The notes: generated from the letters alone by a model not told the origin. Shown: positions 53,003 through 61,472, counted from the first letter of the stretch. The stretch: DNA of 64,000 bases from Tardiphaga alba (GCF_018279705.1 NZ_CP036498.1:4481001-4545000); one strand, 5' to 3'. Translations and numbers: made by a program.

Positions 53003-53394
53003 GCTGCACCTCCGGCATTGCGCGGCAGAGCGAGCAGATCCTTGAAAAATTGCAGATGGGTCATGAACGGCTTGATGTCGCCTTCGAGCGTGGCCTCGCC
53101 GCGCTTGGTGAGCGAGAGCAGATCATGCCACCCGGCCTTCGGCATCGGCTGCCAGAAGGCGGTCCATGCCTCCGGCGTGGCGCGATAGCTAAAGATCGAC
53201 GAACGCATCAGCACCGGGGCCGGCACCATGTCGGTGATGCGGCCGGCACGGATGGCGACGTGATAGCTCTGCTCGGTGGAGCCGAGCAGGCAATCGACAT
53301 CGAGAAAGCCGCCACGCTGAACCAATGCGACGTCGCGCTCCAGCAGCGTCGGCAGCTGTTCGAAGACAGCGCTGATAGCATCAGATTTTTTCAA
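52999..53394 (-). CDS. Small SCP2-like domain protein, partner of the alpha/beta hydrolase
   Basis: This 131-residue protein starts with TTG at 53394, preceded by AAGGAGT with seven bases of spacing, and overlaps the end of the tctC-type gene by 14 bases. The longer open frame upstream is only the other frame of that gene. It resembles an SCP2/sterol-carrier-type domain (AWTAFWQPMPKAGWHDLLSL, then GDIKPFMTHLQFFKDLLAL). The same domain is fused to a hydrolase in the gene at 63115. It probably helps bind the hydrolase substrate, but this is inference. Confidence 0.75.
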   Translation of the reverse strand: MKKSDAISAVFEQLPTLLERDVALVQRGGFLDVDCLLGSTEQSYHVAIRAGRITDMVPAPVLMRSSIFSYRATPEAWTAFWQPMPKAGWHDLLSLTKRGEATLEGDIKPFMTHLQFFKDLLALPRNAGGAA

Positions 53395-54376
53395 GGCCGG
53401 ACTCCTTGATGATCTTGCCCCACAGCTCGGTCTGCTTGGTGACGTGTTCGGCAAGGCCGGCGGGCGACGAGACGTCCGGCTCGAGGCCGATATCGGCGAA
53501 GAACTTCTTCGCCTCGTCCGTCGCCATCACCTGCAGAAACGCCTTGTTGAGCTTTTCGACCACATCGGCAGGCACATTCTTCGGGCCGAACAGGCCGCTC
53601 CAGGCGGCGAAGTCGTAGCCGGGCAGGCCGACCTCGGCCATCGGCGCCACATTGGGCAGCGACGACACGCGCTGCACGGTGGTTACACCTAGGGCACGCA
53701 GGCTGCCATTGTTGATGAATTCACGCGTCACCGCGACGTCGGTGATGACGAATTCGATACGGCCGCCGAGCAGATCGGTGATGGCCTGCGGCGTGCCGGG
53801 ATAGGAAATACGCACGGCATCGATGGTGGCGAGCGAGCGCACCAGCTGCGCCGCGGCCATGCTGCCCGTGTTGCCGGAGCCGTAGCTCAGCTTGCCCGGA
53901 TTGGCCTTGCCGTAAGCGATGAACTCCTTGAGGTCCTTCGCGGGAAAATCCTTGTTGACCACTATGACAAGCGGATTGCGCGTGAGGCGCGCGATCGGCG
54001 TGAAGTCGGCGACGGGATCGAACGGCATCTTGTTGTAGAGATGCACATTGGCCGAATGGGTGGAGTTGGTGGCGAGATATAGCGTGTAGCCATCGCCCGC
54101 CGCGCGCGCGACTTCGGCTGCGCCAATATTCGCGTTCGCGCCCGGCTTGTTGTCGACGAGGACCTTCTGGCCGAGCACAGCACCGACCTTCTCGGCGAGA
54201 AAGCGCGCTTCCACGTCAGTGGCGCTGCCCGCCGGGAACGGCACCAGCAGGCGGATCATCTTGCTCGGATAGGCGTCCTGCGCCTGTGCCGGCATCAACG
54301 TCATCGCGCTCGCGGCGAATACACCTGCGATGATTGCACGGCGTGTGATGGACCACGCGGCCTTGTGCCCACTCAT
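53381..54376 (-). CDS. Tripartite tricarboxylate transporter substrate-binding protein (TctC/Bug family)
   Basis: This 331-residue periplasmic protein has a twin-arginine-like signal (TRRAIIAGVFAASAMTLM). The mature Bug domain starts YPSKMIRLLVPFPAGSATDVEARF, and the carboxylate-binding region reads LYLATNSTHSANVHLYNKM. Bug proteins bind carboxylates such as citrate or nicotinate and usually serve a TctAB permease or act as sensors. No TctAB genes lie nearby, so it is an orphan. It is the first gene of the minus-strand operon. The start at 54376 is favoured over 54448. Confidence 0.91.
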   Translation of the reverse strand: MSGHKAAWSITRRAIIAGVFAASAMTLMPAQAQDAYPSKMIRLLVPFPAGSATDVEARFLAEKVGAVLGQKVLVDNKPGANANIGAAEVARAAGDGYTLYLATNSTHSANVHLYNKMPFDPVADFTPIARLTRNPLVIVVNKDFPAKDLKEFIAYGKANPGKLSYGSGNTGSMAAAQLVRSLATIDAVRISYPGTPQAITDLLGGRIEFVITDVAVTREFINNGSLRALGVTTVQRVSSLPNVAPMAEVGLPGYDFAAWSGLFGPKNVPADVVEKLNKAFLQVMATDEAKKFFADIGLEPDVSSPAGLAEHVTKQTELWGKIIKESGLEKI

Positions 54377-54533
54377 GTCTCTGCTCCCAACCCTTGTTCT
54401 TGAAGCTTTGTTGTTCAGCGCATCCGACACGCGACGATCAGCATGCAAACGGCGCGCGTCGCGGCATCAGCCGCTGCGGTCATCGCCATCTCGCGTCGTT
54501 CGATCATCGGCATCTTCGATCTGATCCAATTCC

Positions 54534-54582
54534 AGAACGTTCTATTAGACAGAACGCTTGTTCTATTATGTGAACATATGTT
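54534..54582. promoter_or_regulatory. Cluster of palindromes between divergent catabolic genes
   Basis: Three inverted motifs lie in 49 bases. They are AGAACGTTCT (54534-54543), AGAAC-GCTT-GTTCT (54551-54564) and AACATATGTT (54573-54582). The first two share the half site AGAAC/GTTCT. The stretch is AT-richer than its surroundings and lies between the tctC-type gene and the aldehyde dehydrogenase gene. It is a plausible operator and promoter region for the IclR regulator encoded in the operon. Confidence 0.5.
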
Positions 54583-54645
54583 TGATTGCCGCGCAAGCGA
54601 GGCGGAGTCAACCGCTTCCAGCGACGAAGAAAGTGGACTTGCGAA

Positions 54646-56070
54646 ATGGCCTATCCAGAGATCGAGCTTTACGTAGATGGACAGTGGCGCCGGGCCTCCG
54701 GCGCGCCGATCATCAATCCCGCGGACGAAAGCGTGATCGGCACCGTGCCGCATGCCACCCGCGCCGATCTCGACGATGCGCTGGACGCGGCGCAGCGCGG
54801 CTTCCAGGTCTGGCGCAAGACGGCGCCGAATGCGCGCGCGCAGATCATCCTAAAGGCAGCCGCGCTGATCCGCGCGCGCGTTGATGAGATGGCCGTCGCC
54901 ATGACGCTCGAACAGGGCAAGCCGCTCGAACAGGCCAAACTCGAAATCCTGCGCGGCGCCGAGATCATCGAATGGGACGCGACCGAAGGCATGCGCATGT
55001 ATGGCCGCGTGATCCCCGCCGGTCCCGGTCTGCAGCACACGGTGTATCGCCAGCCGATCGGCCCGGTCGCGGCCTTCTCGCCGTGGAATTTTCCGATGAG
55101 CTCACCCGGCCGCAAGGTCGCCGGCGCACTGTCGTCGGGCTGCTCGATCATCCTGAAAGCGTCGGAAGAAACCCCGGCCGGCGCGCTGCAGCTGGTGCGC
55201 GCTTTTCATGATGCGGGCTTGCCCCGCGGCGTGCTCAATCTGGTGTTCGGCGACCCCGCCGAGATCTCCAGCTATCTGGTGCCGCATGATGCGATCCGCC
55301 TGATCACCTTCACCGGCTCGGTGCCGGTGGGCAAGCATCTCGCCGCCATGGCGGGCCAGGCGATGAAACCGGCGATCATGGAGCTCGGCGGCCACGGCCC
55401 GGTGATCGTGTGCGACGATGTCGATCCGGTTGCCACCGCAAAGGCGTCGGTCGCTACCAAGTCACGCAATGCCGGCCAGGTCTGCGTCGCGCCGACGCGC
55501 TTCTTCGTGCAGGAGAAGAATTTTGAGACCTTCGCAAAGACCTTTGCGGAAGGCGCCGCAGCGCTGAAGATCGGCAATGGCATGGATCCGACCACGCAGC
55601 TTGGCCCATTGGCCAATCCGCGCCGGGTCGATGCCATGGAGCGGCTGGTGAGCGATGCAAGGAAGCGCGGCGCGCGCGTGCTGGCCGGCGGCGAGCGTAT
55701 CAACAATCGCGGCTATTTCTATCCGCTCACCGTACTGGCCGATGTGCCCGACGATGCGCTGGCGATGAATGAAGAGCCATTCGGCCCGCTGGCGCTGGTC
55801 AATCCGGTGAAGAATCTGGACGAAGCGATCGCCAAGGCGAACGCCCTGCCCTTCGGTCTCGCTGCCTACGCCTTCACGCATTCGGCTGACAACGTGCAGC
55901 GGATTTCGAACGATGTGGAAACCGGTAACCTCACCATCAACCACTTCGTAGCATCAACGGCGGAGACGCCGTTCGGCGGCGTGAAGGATTCCGGTTATGG
56001 CCGCGAAGGCGGCATCGAAGGTCTCGGCTGCTATACCGTGACGAAGAACGTCTCGCACAAATTTGGCTGA
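54646..56070 (+). CDS. NAD(P)-dependent aldehyde dehydrogenase (succinate-semialdehyde dehydrogenase type)
   Basis: This 474-residue enzyme has the catalytic pair Glu246 (MELGGHGPVI) and Cys280 (NAGQVCVAPTR). The cofactor site is FSPWNFP followed by TFTGSVPVGKHL. It resembles the GabD group, which oxidises short-chain semialdehydes to acids. It is transcribed away from the tctC-type operon, across a palindrome-rich spacer. The start at 54646 begins family homology; 20 more in-frame codons upstream are open but unlikely. A very strong hairpin follows its stop. Confidence 0.94.
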   Translation: MAYPEIELYVDGQWRRASGAPIINPADESVIGTVPHATRADLDDALDAAQRGFQVWRKTAPNARAQIILKAAALIRARVDEMAVAMTLEQGKPLEQAKLEILRGAEIIEWDATEGMRMYGRVIPAGPGLQHTVYRQPIGPVAAFSPWNFPMSSPGRKVAGALSSGCSIILKASEETPAGALQLVRAFHDAGLPRGVLNLVFGDPAEISSYLVPHDAIRLITFTGSVPVGKHLAAMAGQAMKPAIMELGGHGPVIVCDDVDPVATAKASVATKSRNAGQVCVAPTRFFVQEKNFETFAKTFAEGAAALKIGNGMDPTTQLGPLANPRRVDAMERLVSDARKRGARVLAGGERINNRGYFYPLTVLADVPDDALAMNEEPFGPLALVNPVKNLDEAIAKANALPFGLAAYAFTHSADNVQRISNDVETGNLTINHFVASTAETPFGGVKDSGYGREGGIEGLGCYTVTKNVSHKFG

Positions 56071-56076
56071 GACAGC

Positions 56077-56112
56077 GCAAAGCACTCACGCGATTGCGCG
56101 TGAGTGCTTTGC
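56077..56112. terminator. Long hairpin between convergent genes
   Basis: GCAAAGCACTCACGCG (56077-56092) and its perfect complement (56097-56112) form a 16-base stem with a four-base loop. It starts six bases after the aldehyde dehydrogenase stop and ends two bases before the stop of the convergent DUF1272 gene. No long T run follows either side, but the fit between the genes indicates a bidirectional terminator. Confidence 0.75.
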
Positions 56113-56114
56113 CA

Positions 56115-56360
56115 TCACTGACAGGCCGCGTGCGGCTTCGTCACGCGTTCGGTCGAGACCGGGAAGCGCGCCAGCTTCTCGGCGGGGCGCGTCGGCCGCA
56201 GCACCAGATCACCGGTGCAATTCGGACAACGGCCGCCGAGCCGATTGTCAGCACAGTCTGCGCAGAACGTACACTCAAAGGTGCAGATCCGCGCAGCCGG
56301 ATCGCCATTGGGAAGATCACGATCGCAGCATTCGCAATTCGGTCTGATCGCAAGCGGCAT
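56115..56360 (-). CDS. DUF1272-family small zinc-binding protein
   Basis: This 81-residue protein has eight clustered cysteines in CxxC-like pairs (NCECCDRDL, CTFECTFCADCADN, CPNCTGDLVLRP), which suggests one or two zinc sites. The pattern matches DUF1272 proteins, which have no known function. GGAGGG precedes the ATG at 56360. It stands on the minus strand between the aldehyde dehydrogenase and the carboxymuconolactone-decarboxylase-type gene, both within the catabolic region. Confidence 0.85.
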   Translation of the reverse strand: MPLAIRPNCECCDRDLPNGDPAARICTFECTFCADCADNRLGGRCPNCTGDLVLRPTRPAEKLARFPVSTERVTKPHAACQ

Positions 56361-56392
56361 CACACCCTCCCTTTGTCGCTAGAGGCCCTTCG

Positions 56393-56797
56393 TTACGAGA
56401 CCTTGCCCATTTCCTTGAGCACTTCATTCGCGGCCTTGAATGCATCGAGACCGGCGGGAATACCGCAATAGACGGTGGCGTGCAGCAGCACTTCCTTGAT
56501 CTCTTCCACCGTCACGCCATTGTTGATGGCGCCGCGCGTGTGCAGCTTGACCTCGGGCGAGCGGTTCAAGGCGGTGAGCATCGCGAGGTTCAACATGCTG
56601 CGGGTCTTCTTGTCGAGGCCCGGGCGATTCCAGGCATAACCCCAGCACCATTCCGTGGTGATGTGCTGAAATGCCATCATGAAATCATTGGTCGACTGCA
56701 TCGACTTGTCGACATAGGCCGCGCCGAGCACCTCGCGGCGCGTCGCCAGACCTGCGTCGAACAAGCCGCCGAGGGTGACCGTCTGATTGTAGCTCAT
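56393..56797 (-). CDS. Carboxymuconolactone decarboxylase family protein
   Basis: This 134-residue protein belongs to the AhpD/PcaC fold. The helical stretch LDKKTRSMLNLAMLTALNR is followed by ELKLHTRGA-like VKLHTRGAINNGVTVEEI and HATVYCGIPAGLDAF. The two active-site cysteines of AhpD are absent (a single cysteine in VYCG), so PcaC-type decarboxylase or an unknown reaction is more likely than peroxidase support. It is next to the Liv-type operon and may act in the same degradation pathway. Confidence 0.88.
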   Translation of the reverse strand: MSYNQTVTLGGLFDAGLATRREVLGAAYVDKSMQSTNDFMMAFQHITTEWCWGYAWNRPGLDKKTRSMLNLAMLTALNRSPEVKLHTRGAINNGVTVEEIKEVLLHATVYCGIPAGLDAFKAANEVLKEMGKVS

Positions 56798-56845
56798 AGG
56801 ATGATCCTTTTTGTTGTCGTTTCGTCTTCGACGTTGCGGTGTTGG

Positions 56846-57568
56846 TTATATACCGAGATAGGCGGCACGGACTGCGGGATTGGCGTTCAGTTCTGCAGAA
56901 CTGCCCTGCAGGCTGATACGGCCGCTCTCCAGCACATAGCCGCGCGCGGCGACATCGAGCGCCAGACCGACATTCTGCTCGACCAGCAAGATGGACGTCC
57001 CGCTGCGGTGGATTTTCGTGAATGCGTCGTGCATTTCCTCGACCACTTTTGGGGCGAGACCGTGACTCGGCTCATCGAGCAGCAACAGCTTCGGTTGCAG
57101 CATCAGCGCGCGGCCGACGGCCACCATCTGCTGCTCGCCGCCCGACAATGTCCCGGCCAATTGCCCACGCCGCTCGCGCAGGCGTGGGAACAGTTCGAAA
57201 ATCCGCTCCATGCGTTCCGGCAGATCGGCGGCATGACGCGCGGTGAATGCACCGAGCATCAGATTTTCTTCGACGCCCATGTCCGGAAAGACATGGCGGC
57301 CTTCCGGCACATGCGCGATGCCGAGTGTCGGCACCTCATGCGCCGCGCGGGTCGCAAGATCGGTGCCTGCAAAACGCAGCGTCCCGGACACACGGGGGAC
57401 GAGGCGGGAAATCGCGCGCAAGATCGTGCTCTTGCCGGCCGTGTTGGCGCCGATGATGCAGACGAACTCGCCCTCGAAGACCTGCAGATCGATGGCGTGC
57501 AGCACCTCGATCTCGCCATAGCCGGCATGAAGGCCCTTGATCTCGAGCAGTGGCTGAGCGGCATTCAT
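56846..57568 (-). CDS. ABC transporter ATP-binding protein, LivF type
   Basis: This 240-residue ATPase has signature LSGGEQQMVAVGRAL and Walker B LLLLDEPSHGLAP, and ends PAVRAAYLGI. Walker A reads GANTAGKST, in which the usual second glycine is threonine; the essential GKST is kept. The ATG at 57568 overlaps the LivG-type stop by four bases. The open frame extends 40 codons upstream in the LivG region, but that is not coding. It is the last gene of the second Liv-type operon. Confidence 0.9.
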   Translation of the reverse strand: MNAAQPLLEIKGLHAGYGEIEVLHAIDLQVFEGEFVCIIGANTAGKSTILRAISRLVPRVSGTLRFAGTDLATRAAHEVPTLGIAHVPEGRHVFPDMGVEENLMLGAFTARHAADLPERMERIFELFPRLRERRGQLAGTLSGGEQQMVAVGRALMLQPKLLLLDEPSHGLAPKVVEEMHDAFTKIHRSGTSILLVEQNVGLALDVAARGYVLESGRISLQGSSAELNANPAVRAAYLGI

Positions 57569-58290
57569 GACTTGGCCTCCATCGAGCGGCCAAGATAGGC
57601 CTCGACCACGACGGGATCGTTCGCCACCTGCTGAGGCGTGCCGTCGGCAAGCAGGCGGCCGAAATTGAGCACCAGGATGCGATCGCAAATCGTCATGATG
57701 GCGCGCATGTGATGCTCCACCACCAATAGCGTGATCCCATCGTCGCGCAGCGAACGGATCAGATCCATGATCTCCTGCATCTCGACCGGATTAAGCGCCG
57801 CCATCACTTCATCGAGCAGCAGCACTTTAGGGCCGGTGCATAGTGCGCGCGCCAATTCGACACGTGCGCGCTCCGGAAATGACAGGTTTCCTGCCAGCTT
57901 GTGCGCGACAGATTTGAGCCCGACACGATCGAGACAGATCATCGCCTGCTCGCGTGCCGTCGCCACGTCGTGGCGCAGCAATCCCGCCGTCAGCACATTG
58001 TCGAGCACCGAACTCTCGGCGAACAACGCGACGTTCTGAAACGTCTTCGTCATGCCGAGTGCCGCAACCTTGTGCGGCTTGAGCCCGACCACGCTGGTAT
58101 CGCCAAGCTTGATGCTGCCGCTATCAGGCTTGATCAGACCCACCAGCGTGCTGAAGAAGGTCGTCTTGCCGGCACCGTTCGGTCCGATCAGGCCGACGAT
58201 CTGCCCCTTCGGGACGGAGAAGGTCACATCGGACAGCGCTTGCAGTCCACCGAAGCGGCGCGACACGCCGCGGACATCGAGGATGGTCAT
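57565..58290 (-). CDS. ABC transporter ATP-binding protein, LivG type
   Basis: This 241-residue ATPase has Walker A GPNGAGKTTFFST, Walker B VLLLDEVMAALNP and switch histidine VVEHHMRAIM. The signature reads LSFPERARVELARAL, which departs from the usual LSxGxQ, and the Walker B glutamate is followed by VMAAL where DEPxxGL is usual; both variants occur in some LivG-type proteins. The start overlaps the LivM-type stop by one base. It works as a heterodimer with the LivF-type ATPase. Confidence 0.9.
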   Translation of the reverse strand: MTILDVRGVSRRFGGLQALSDVTFSVPKGQIVGLIGPNGAGKTTFFSTLVGLIKPDSGSIKLGDTSVVGLKPHKVAALGMTKTFQNVALFAESSVLDNVLTAGLLRHDVATAREQAMICLDRVGLKSVAHKLAGNLSFPERARVELARALCTGPKVLLLDEVMAALNPVEMQEIMDLIRSLRDDGITLLVVEHHMRAIMTICDRILVLNFGRLLADGTPQQVANDPVVVEAYLGRSMEAKS

Positions 58291-59261
58291 CAGCGTACTC
58301 CTCGCGATGACAGGCGCGCAATCAAGGCGTCGAACACGGTGATGAAACCGCGTGGACGCCACAGGATCACGGCGATGAGGATGACGCCGAAGATGAGCTG
58401 CGACAGGCCGGCAGCGCCGGCGGAGAACAGGTCGTTCATCAACTCCTCGACCGGGATGATGAACAGCGCCCCAAGGATCGGGCCGATCGGCGTGCCGACG
58501 CCGCCCAGAATGGCGATCAGCGCAACACGGATGGAGATCGCAGCAGCGCTGAACACCGTATCGGGATCGAAGAACACAGCGACCTGTGCGTAAAGCGTTC
58601 CCAGCATGGCCATCAGCACGCCGGAGATCACGGCGGTCTGCAGTTTCACCTTGGTGGTATCGATCCCGATCACCTCGGCCGCGGCCGGATTTTCCTTGAT
58701 CGCGCGCAACCGATAGCCCATCGCCCCACGCCGGATCACCTCGAAGATGACGGTCACGATGATCAATGCGATCAGAGCGATATAGGTGTGAGGCAGGAGC
58801 TGTTTGAAGGAATAGGCGGCGAAGCTCGGCGGCACGAACGGCACCGAGAGGCCGCCCGGACCGCCGGTCAGCGGTGTCCAGACATTGGCGATCACGCGCA
58901 TGACCTCGCCAAATGCCAGCGTCGCGAGTGCGAAATAGTGCCCCTGCAGGCGCATGGTCGGAATGGCGATGATGAATGCGGCCAATCCACCGAGCGCGCC
59001 GCCTGCGATCATGCCGATCCACGGGCTGATGCCGAATTTGAGCAGGAGGATCGTCGATGTGTAGGCGCCGATGCCGAAGAAGGCGGCGTGACCCAGCGAG
59101 GTCTGGTTGGCGAGACCGCCGATCAGATTCCACGCCTGCGCCATCGCAGCAAACAGCAGCGTGAAGGTCAGCACGCGAATCCAGTAGCCGGTCGGATTGA
59201 GCGCGAGCGGCAATAGCGCCGCAGCGACAATGACGAGAACGACGAGCATCCAGCGCTTCAT
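58290..59261 (-). CDS. Branched-chain amino acid-type ABC transporter permease, LivM type
   Basis: This 323-residue membrane protein has the LivM pattern NLIGGLANQTSLGHAAFFGIGAY and the loop YRLRAIKENPAAAEVIGID near residue 190. It has eight or more hydrophobic segments. The ATG at 59261 overlaps the LivH-type stop by four bases, and its own stop overlaps the LivG-type start. The longer open frame upstream is the other frame of the LivH-type gene. Confidence 0.91.
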   Translation of the reverse strand: MKRWMLVVLVIVAAALLPLALNPTGYWIRVLTFTLLFAAMAQAWNLIGGLANQTSLGHAAFFGIGAYTSTILLLKFGISPWIGMIAGGALGGLAAFIIAIPTMRLQGHYFALATLAFGEVMRVIANVWTPLTGGPGGLSVPFVPPSFAAYSFKQLLPHTYIALIALIIVTVIFEVIRRGAMGYRLRAIKENPAAAEVIGIDTTKVKLQTAVISGVLMAMLGTLYAQVAVFFDPDTVFSAAAISIRVALIAILGGVGTPIGPILGALFIIPVEELMNDLFSAGAAGLSQLIFGVILIAVILWRPRGFITVFDALIARLSSRGVR

Positions 59262-60118
59262 CGGCTTGCTCCCACGAGACCCTGCGGCCTGACGGCAAGC
59301 ACGAGAATGAAGACGAGAAACAGAAACAGATTTTGCAGCTGGATCGGGAAGAACAATGCCGACAGCGCCTGAATGACCCCGACCGCCAGGCCACCGACCA
59401 CCGCGCCAGCCACGCTGCCGAGACCGCCGAGCACGACCACGGTGAACATCAGCACCACGAACTGGCCGCCGACACTGGGATAGACCGTGACATAAGGCAG
59501 GATCACCGCGCCGCCGAAGGCCGTGAGCCCGACGCCGAGCGCAAATGCCATCTTGTACATCAGCGCGGTATCGATCCCCATCAACTGCGCCGCCATGGGG
59601 TTCTGGGCGGTGGCCCGCATGGCGCGGCCGAACCAGCTGGTGCGCATGAACCACCACAGCGCCACGCCGCAAGCGAGCGACATGCCGAAAGCGATCAGAT
59701 AGGGCACGCTGATGAACAGCGCGCCGAGTGACAGCGACATGGTCTGATAGGACGTCGTGACAGAGCGGAACTGCGAGCCGAAGGAGAGCAGCGCACCGTT
59801 TTCAAGCACGATCAGGAGGCCGACGGTCAGGAAGATCTGCGCCGCCGACGGCGCTTTCAACATCCGCGCGATCAATTGGCCCTGAACGAGCCAGCCCAGG
59901 GCGAACGCCACTGCAAAAGACAGCGGCGCCGCCAGGACGGGATCGAGACCGAGATAGGCCCAGGCGAACCACGACACGAACATGCCGATCATCAGGAACT
60001 CCGCCTGAGCGAAGTTCACGATGCCCATCACGCCGTAGACGAGGGTGAGGCCGATGGAGATGACGGCGTAAACGCCGCCAACCAGCAGCCCGTCAAGAAT
60101 GGCTTGAAGAAAAGACAC
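59258..60118 (-). CDS. Branched-chain amino acid-type ABC transporter permease, LivH type
   Basis: This 286-residue permease begins MSFLQAILDGLLVGGVYAVI, the family N-terminus. The conserved cytoplasmic loop reads GRAMRATAQNPMAAQLMGID near residues 165-185. It pairs with the LivM-type permease to make the transport channel. It follows the binding-protein gene by 20 bases. Confidence 0.92.
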   Translation of the reverse strand: MSFLQAILDGLLVGGVYAVISIGLTLVYGVMGIVNFAQAEFLMIGMFVSWFAWAYLGLDPVLAAPLSFAVAFALGWLVQGQLIARMLKAPSAAQIFLTVGLLIVLENGALLSFGSQFRSVTTSYQTMSLSLGALFISVPYLIAFGMSLACGVALWWFMRTSWFGRAMRATAQNPMAAQLMGIDTALMYKMAFALGVGLTAFGGAVILPYVTVYPSVGGQFVVLMFTVVVLGGLGSVAGAVVGGLAVGVIQALSALFFPIQLQNLFLFLVFILVLAVRPQGLVGASR

Positions 60119-60138
60119 GATGCTCTTTCGCTAGCGGA

Positions 60139-61362
60139 TCAGGACTTCCACTCGGCCGTGCCCTTGGCAACATCCTTGGGCCAGACGGTCACGAGCTCTT
60201 TCTTGCGCCACTGCACCATGACTGGCACCGAGAGGATGTTGAGGCCGGTGCTGTCGAATTCGACGGCGCCACCGGTCATCGCCTTGGTCCAGCCGCCGGT
60301 GAACTTCGCGCCGCGCAGCGCCATGGTGACGTCCTCGGCCTTGGCCGACTTCGCCTTCTCGATCGCCTGTACGAGCACATCGAGCGCGACGGCGTGTTCG
60401 AGGGCCTCATGCACCATGAAGTAGCCGAAACGCTTGCGGAATCGCTCGGTGAGTTCCGGTGCAAGATCGTAATTCGCCGGCGCGATCGAGAGCACGCCTT
60501 CGGCGAATTCGCCGAGCCCCTTCTCGAAGTCCGGAATGACATAGCCTGCCGCGCCGCCGATGGCCGGCATGGTGATGCGCTGCTGCCGCATGGTGCGGAT
60601 CAGGAGCAGACTGTCGTTGAGGTAGGACACCGGGAACACCGCCTGCGCGCCGGAGGCACGCAGCTTGTTGATCAGCGGCGTGGTGTCGGTGATGCCGAGC
60701 GGATAGGCATCGTCCATCGCGATGTCGATATTGGCCGCCTTTGCTGCGGCGCGCAGACCATTGGCCTGCGCGGTGCCATAGGCGGTGTCTTCATACATGA
60801 TCGCGATCTTGTCGATCTTGGCGCCCGCCGCCTGCGCGATCGCGACAGTGTAATCGAGTTGCGCCTTGCCCAGCGCCGACGCCTTGGCGACCACTTGGAA
60901 GATGTTCTTGTAGCCGCGACCGGTGATCTGGTCGGCGAAGGACATGGTCAGCAACGGAATGTCGCGGCGCTCGGTGACTTCTGAGATCGCGATGGTCAGC
61001 GACGACGCGAAGGCGCCGAGGATCGCGGTGACATCGTTCTGGGTGATGAGGCGCTGCGCCACCGTGCCGGCCGTCGTCGGCGTCGAGGTGGAATCGGCGA
61101 CGATCAGATTGATCTTGGCGCCACCCAGCGCCTTGATGCCGCCCGCCGCATTGATCTCATCCGCGACCAGCTCGATGCCGTTTCGCGAATTGATGCCGAA
61201 CTGCGCATTGGCGCCCGACAGCGGCATGATCACGCCGATATTGACCTGCTTTGCCTGCGCACGGGCGGACGAAATCACCCAAGGACTTGCGACGAGGGCA
61301 GCGGTGCCGGCGAGAACGGTGCGGCGATTGACGCCTCCACGCGTGGATGAGGTCTTCGACAT
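60139..61362 (-). CDS. ABC transporter substrate-binding protein, LivK type
   Basis: This 407-residue binding protein has a twin-arginine-like signal (NRRTVLAGTAALVASPWVIS, ending near ARA). The mature domain starts QVNIGVIMPLSGANAQFGIN. The ATG at 61362 follows GGGAGAAG; an ATG at 61425 is open but lies too far upstream of the signal. It heads the second Liv-type operon and is divergent from the GntR regulator, with palindromes between them. Confidence 0.9.
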   Translation of the reverse strand: MSKTSSTRGGVNRRTVLAGTAALVASPWVISSARAQAKQVNIGVIMPLSGANAQFGINSRNGIELVADEINAAGGIKALGGAKINLIVADSTSTPTTAGTVAQRLITQNDVTAILGAFASSLTIAISEVTERRDIPLLTMSFADQITGRGYKNIFQVVAKASALGKAQLDYTVAIAQAAGAKIDKIAIMYEDTAYGTAQANGLRAAAKAANIDIAMDDAYPLGITDTTPLINKLRASGAQAVFPVSYLNDSLLLIRTMRQQRITMPAIGGAAGYVIPDFEKGLGEFAEGVLSIAPANYDLAPELTERFRKRFGYFMVHEALEHAVALDVLVQAIEKAKSAKAEDVTMALRGAKFTGGWTKAMTGGAVEFDSTGLNILSVPVMVQWRKKELVTVWPKDVAKGTAEWKS

Positions 61363-61425
61363 GGCGTCTTCTCCCAGATTGAGGTGCCTTTGAGGCTTGC
61401 GCAATTGGGAACACAGAACAGACAA

Positions 61426-61465
61426 GCGGTCAAGCTGCTTGACAGATTGTCTGATAGGCGGTCAA
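61426..61465. promoter_or_regulatory. Candidate GntR operator region
   Basis: The perfect palindrome GTCAAG-CTG-CTTGAC lies at 61429-61443, and CAGA-TTG-TCTG at 61443-61453. The word GCGGTCAA occurs twice as a direct repeat (61426-61433 and 61458-61465), 32 bases apart. The site lies just upstream of the GntR gene (start 61473) and 64 bases from the divergent binding-protein start. FCD-type GntR proteins commonly bind such sites and repress both divergent genes. Confidence 0.6.
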
Positions 61466-61472
61466 TTGACGC

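Noticed and set aside
57565..59394. Very long minus-strand frame joining the LivG-type gene to upstream sequence
   Set aside because: Only the part from 58290 downstream is LivG. The rest is the wrong frame of the LivM-type gene, which is intact in its own frame.
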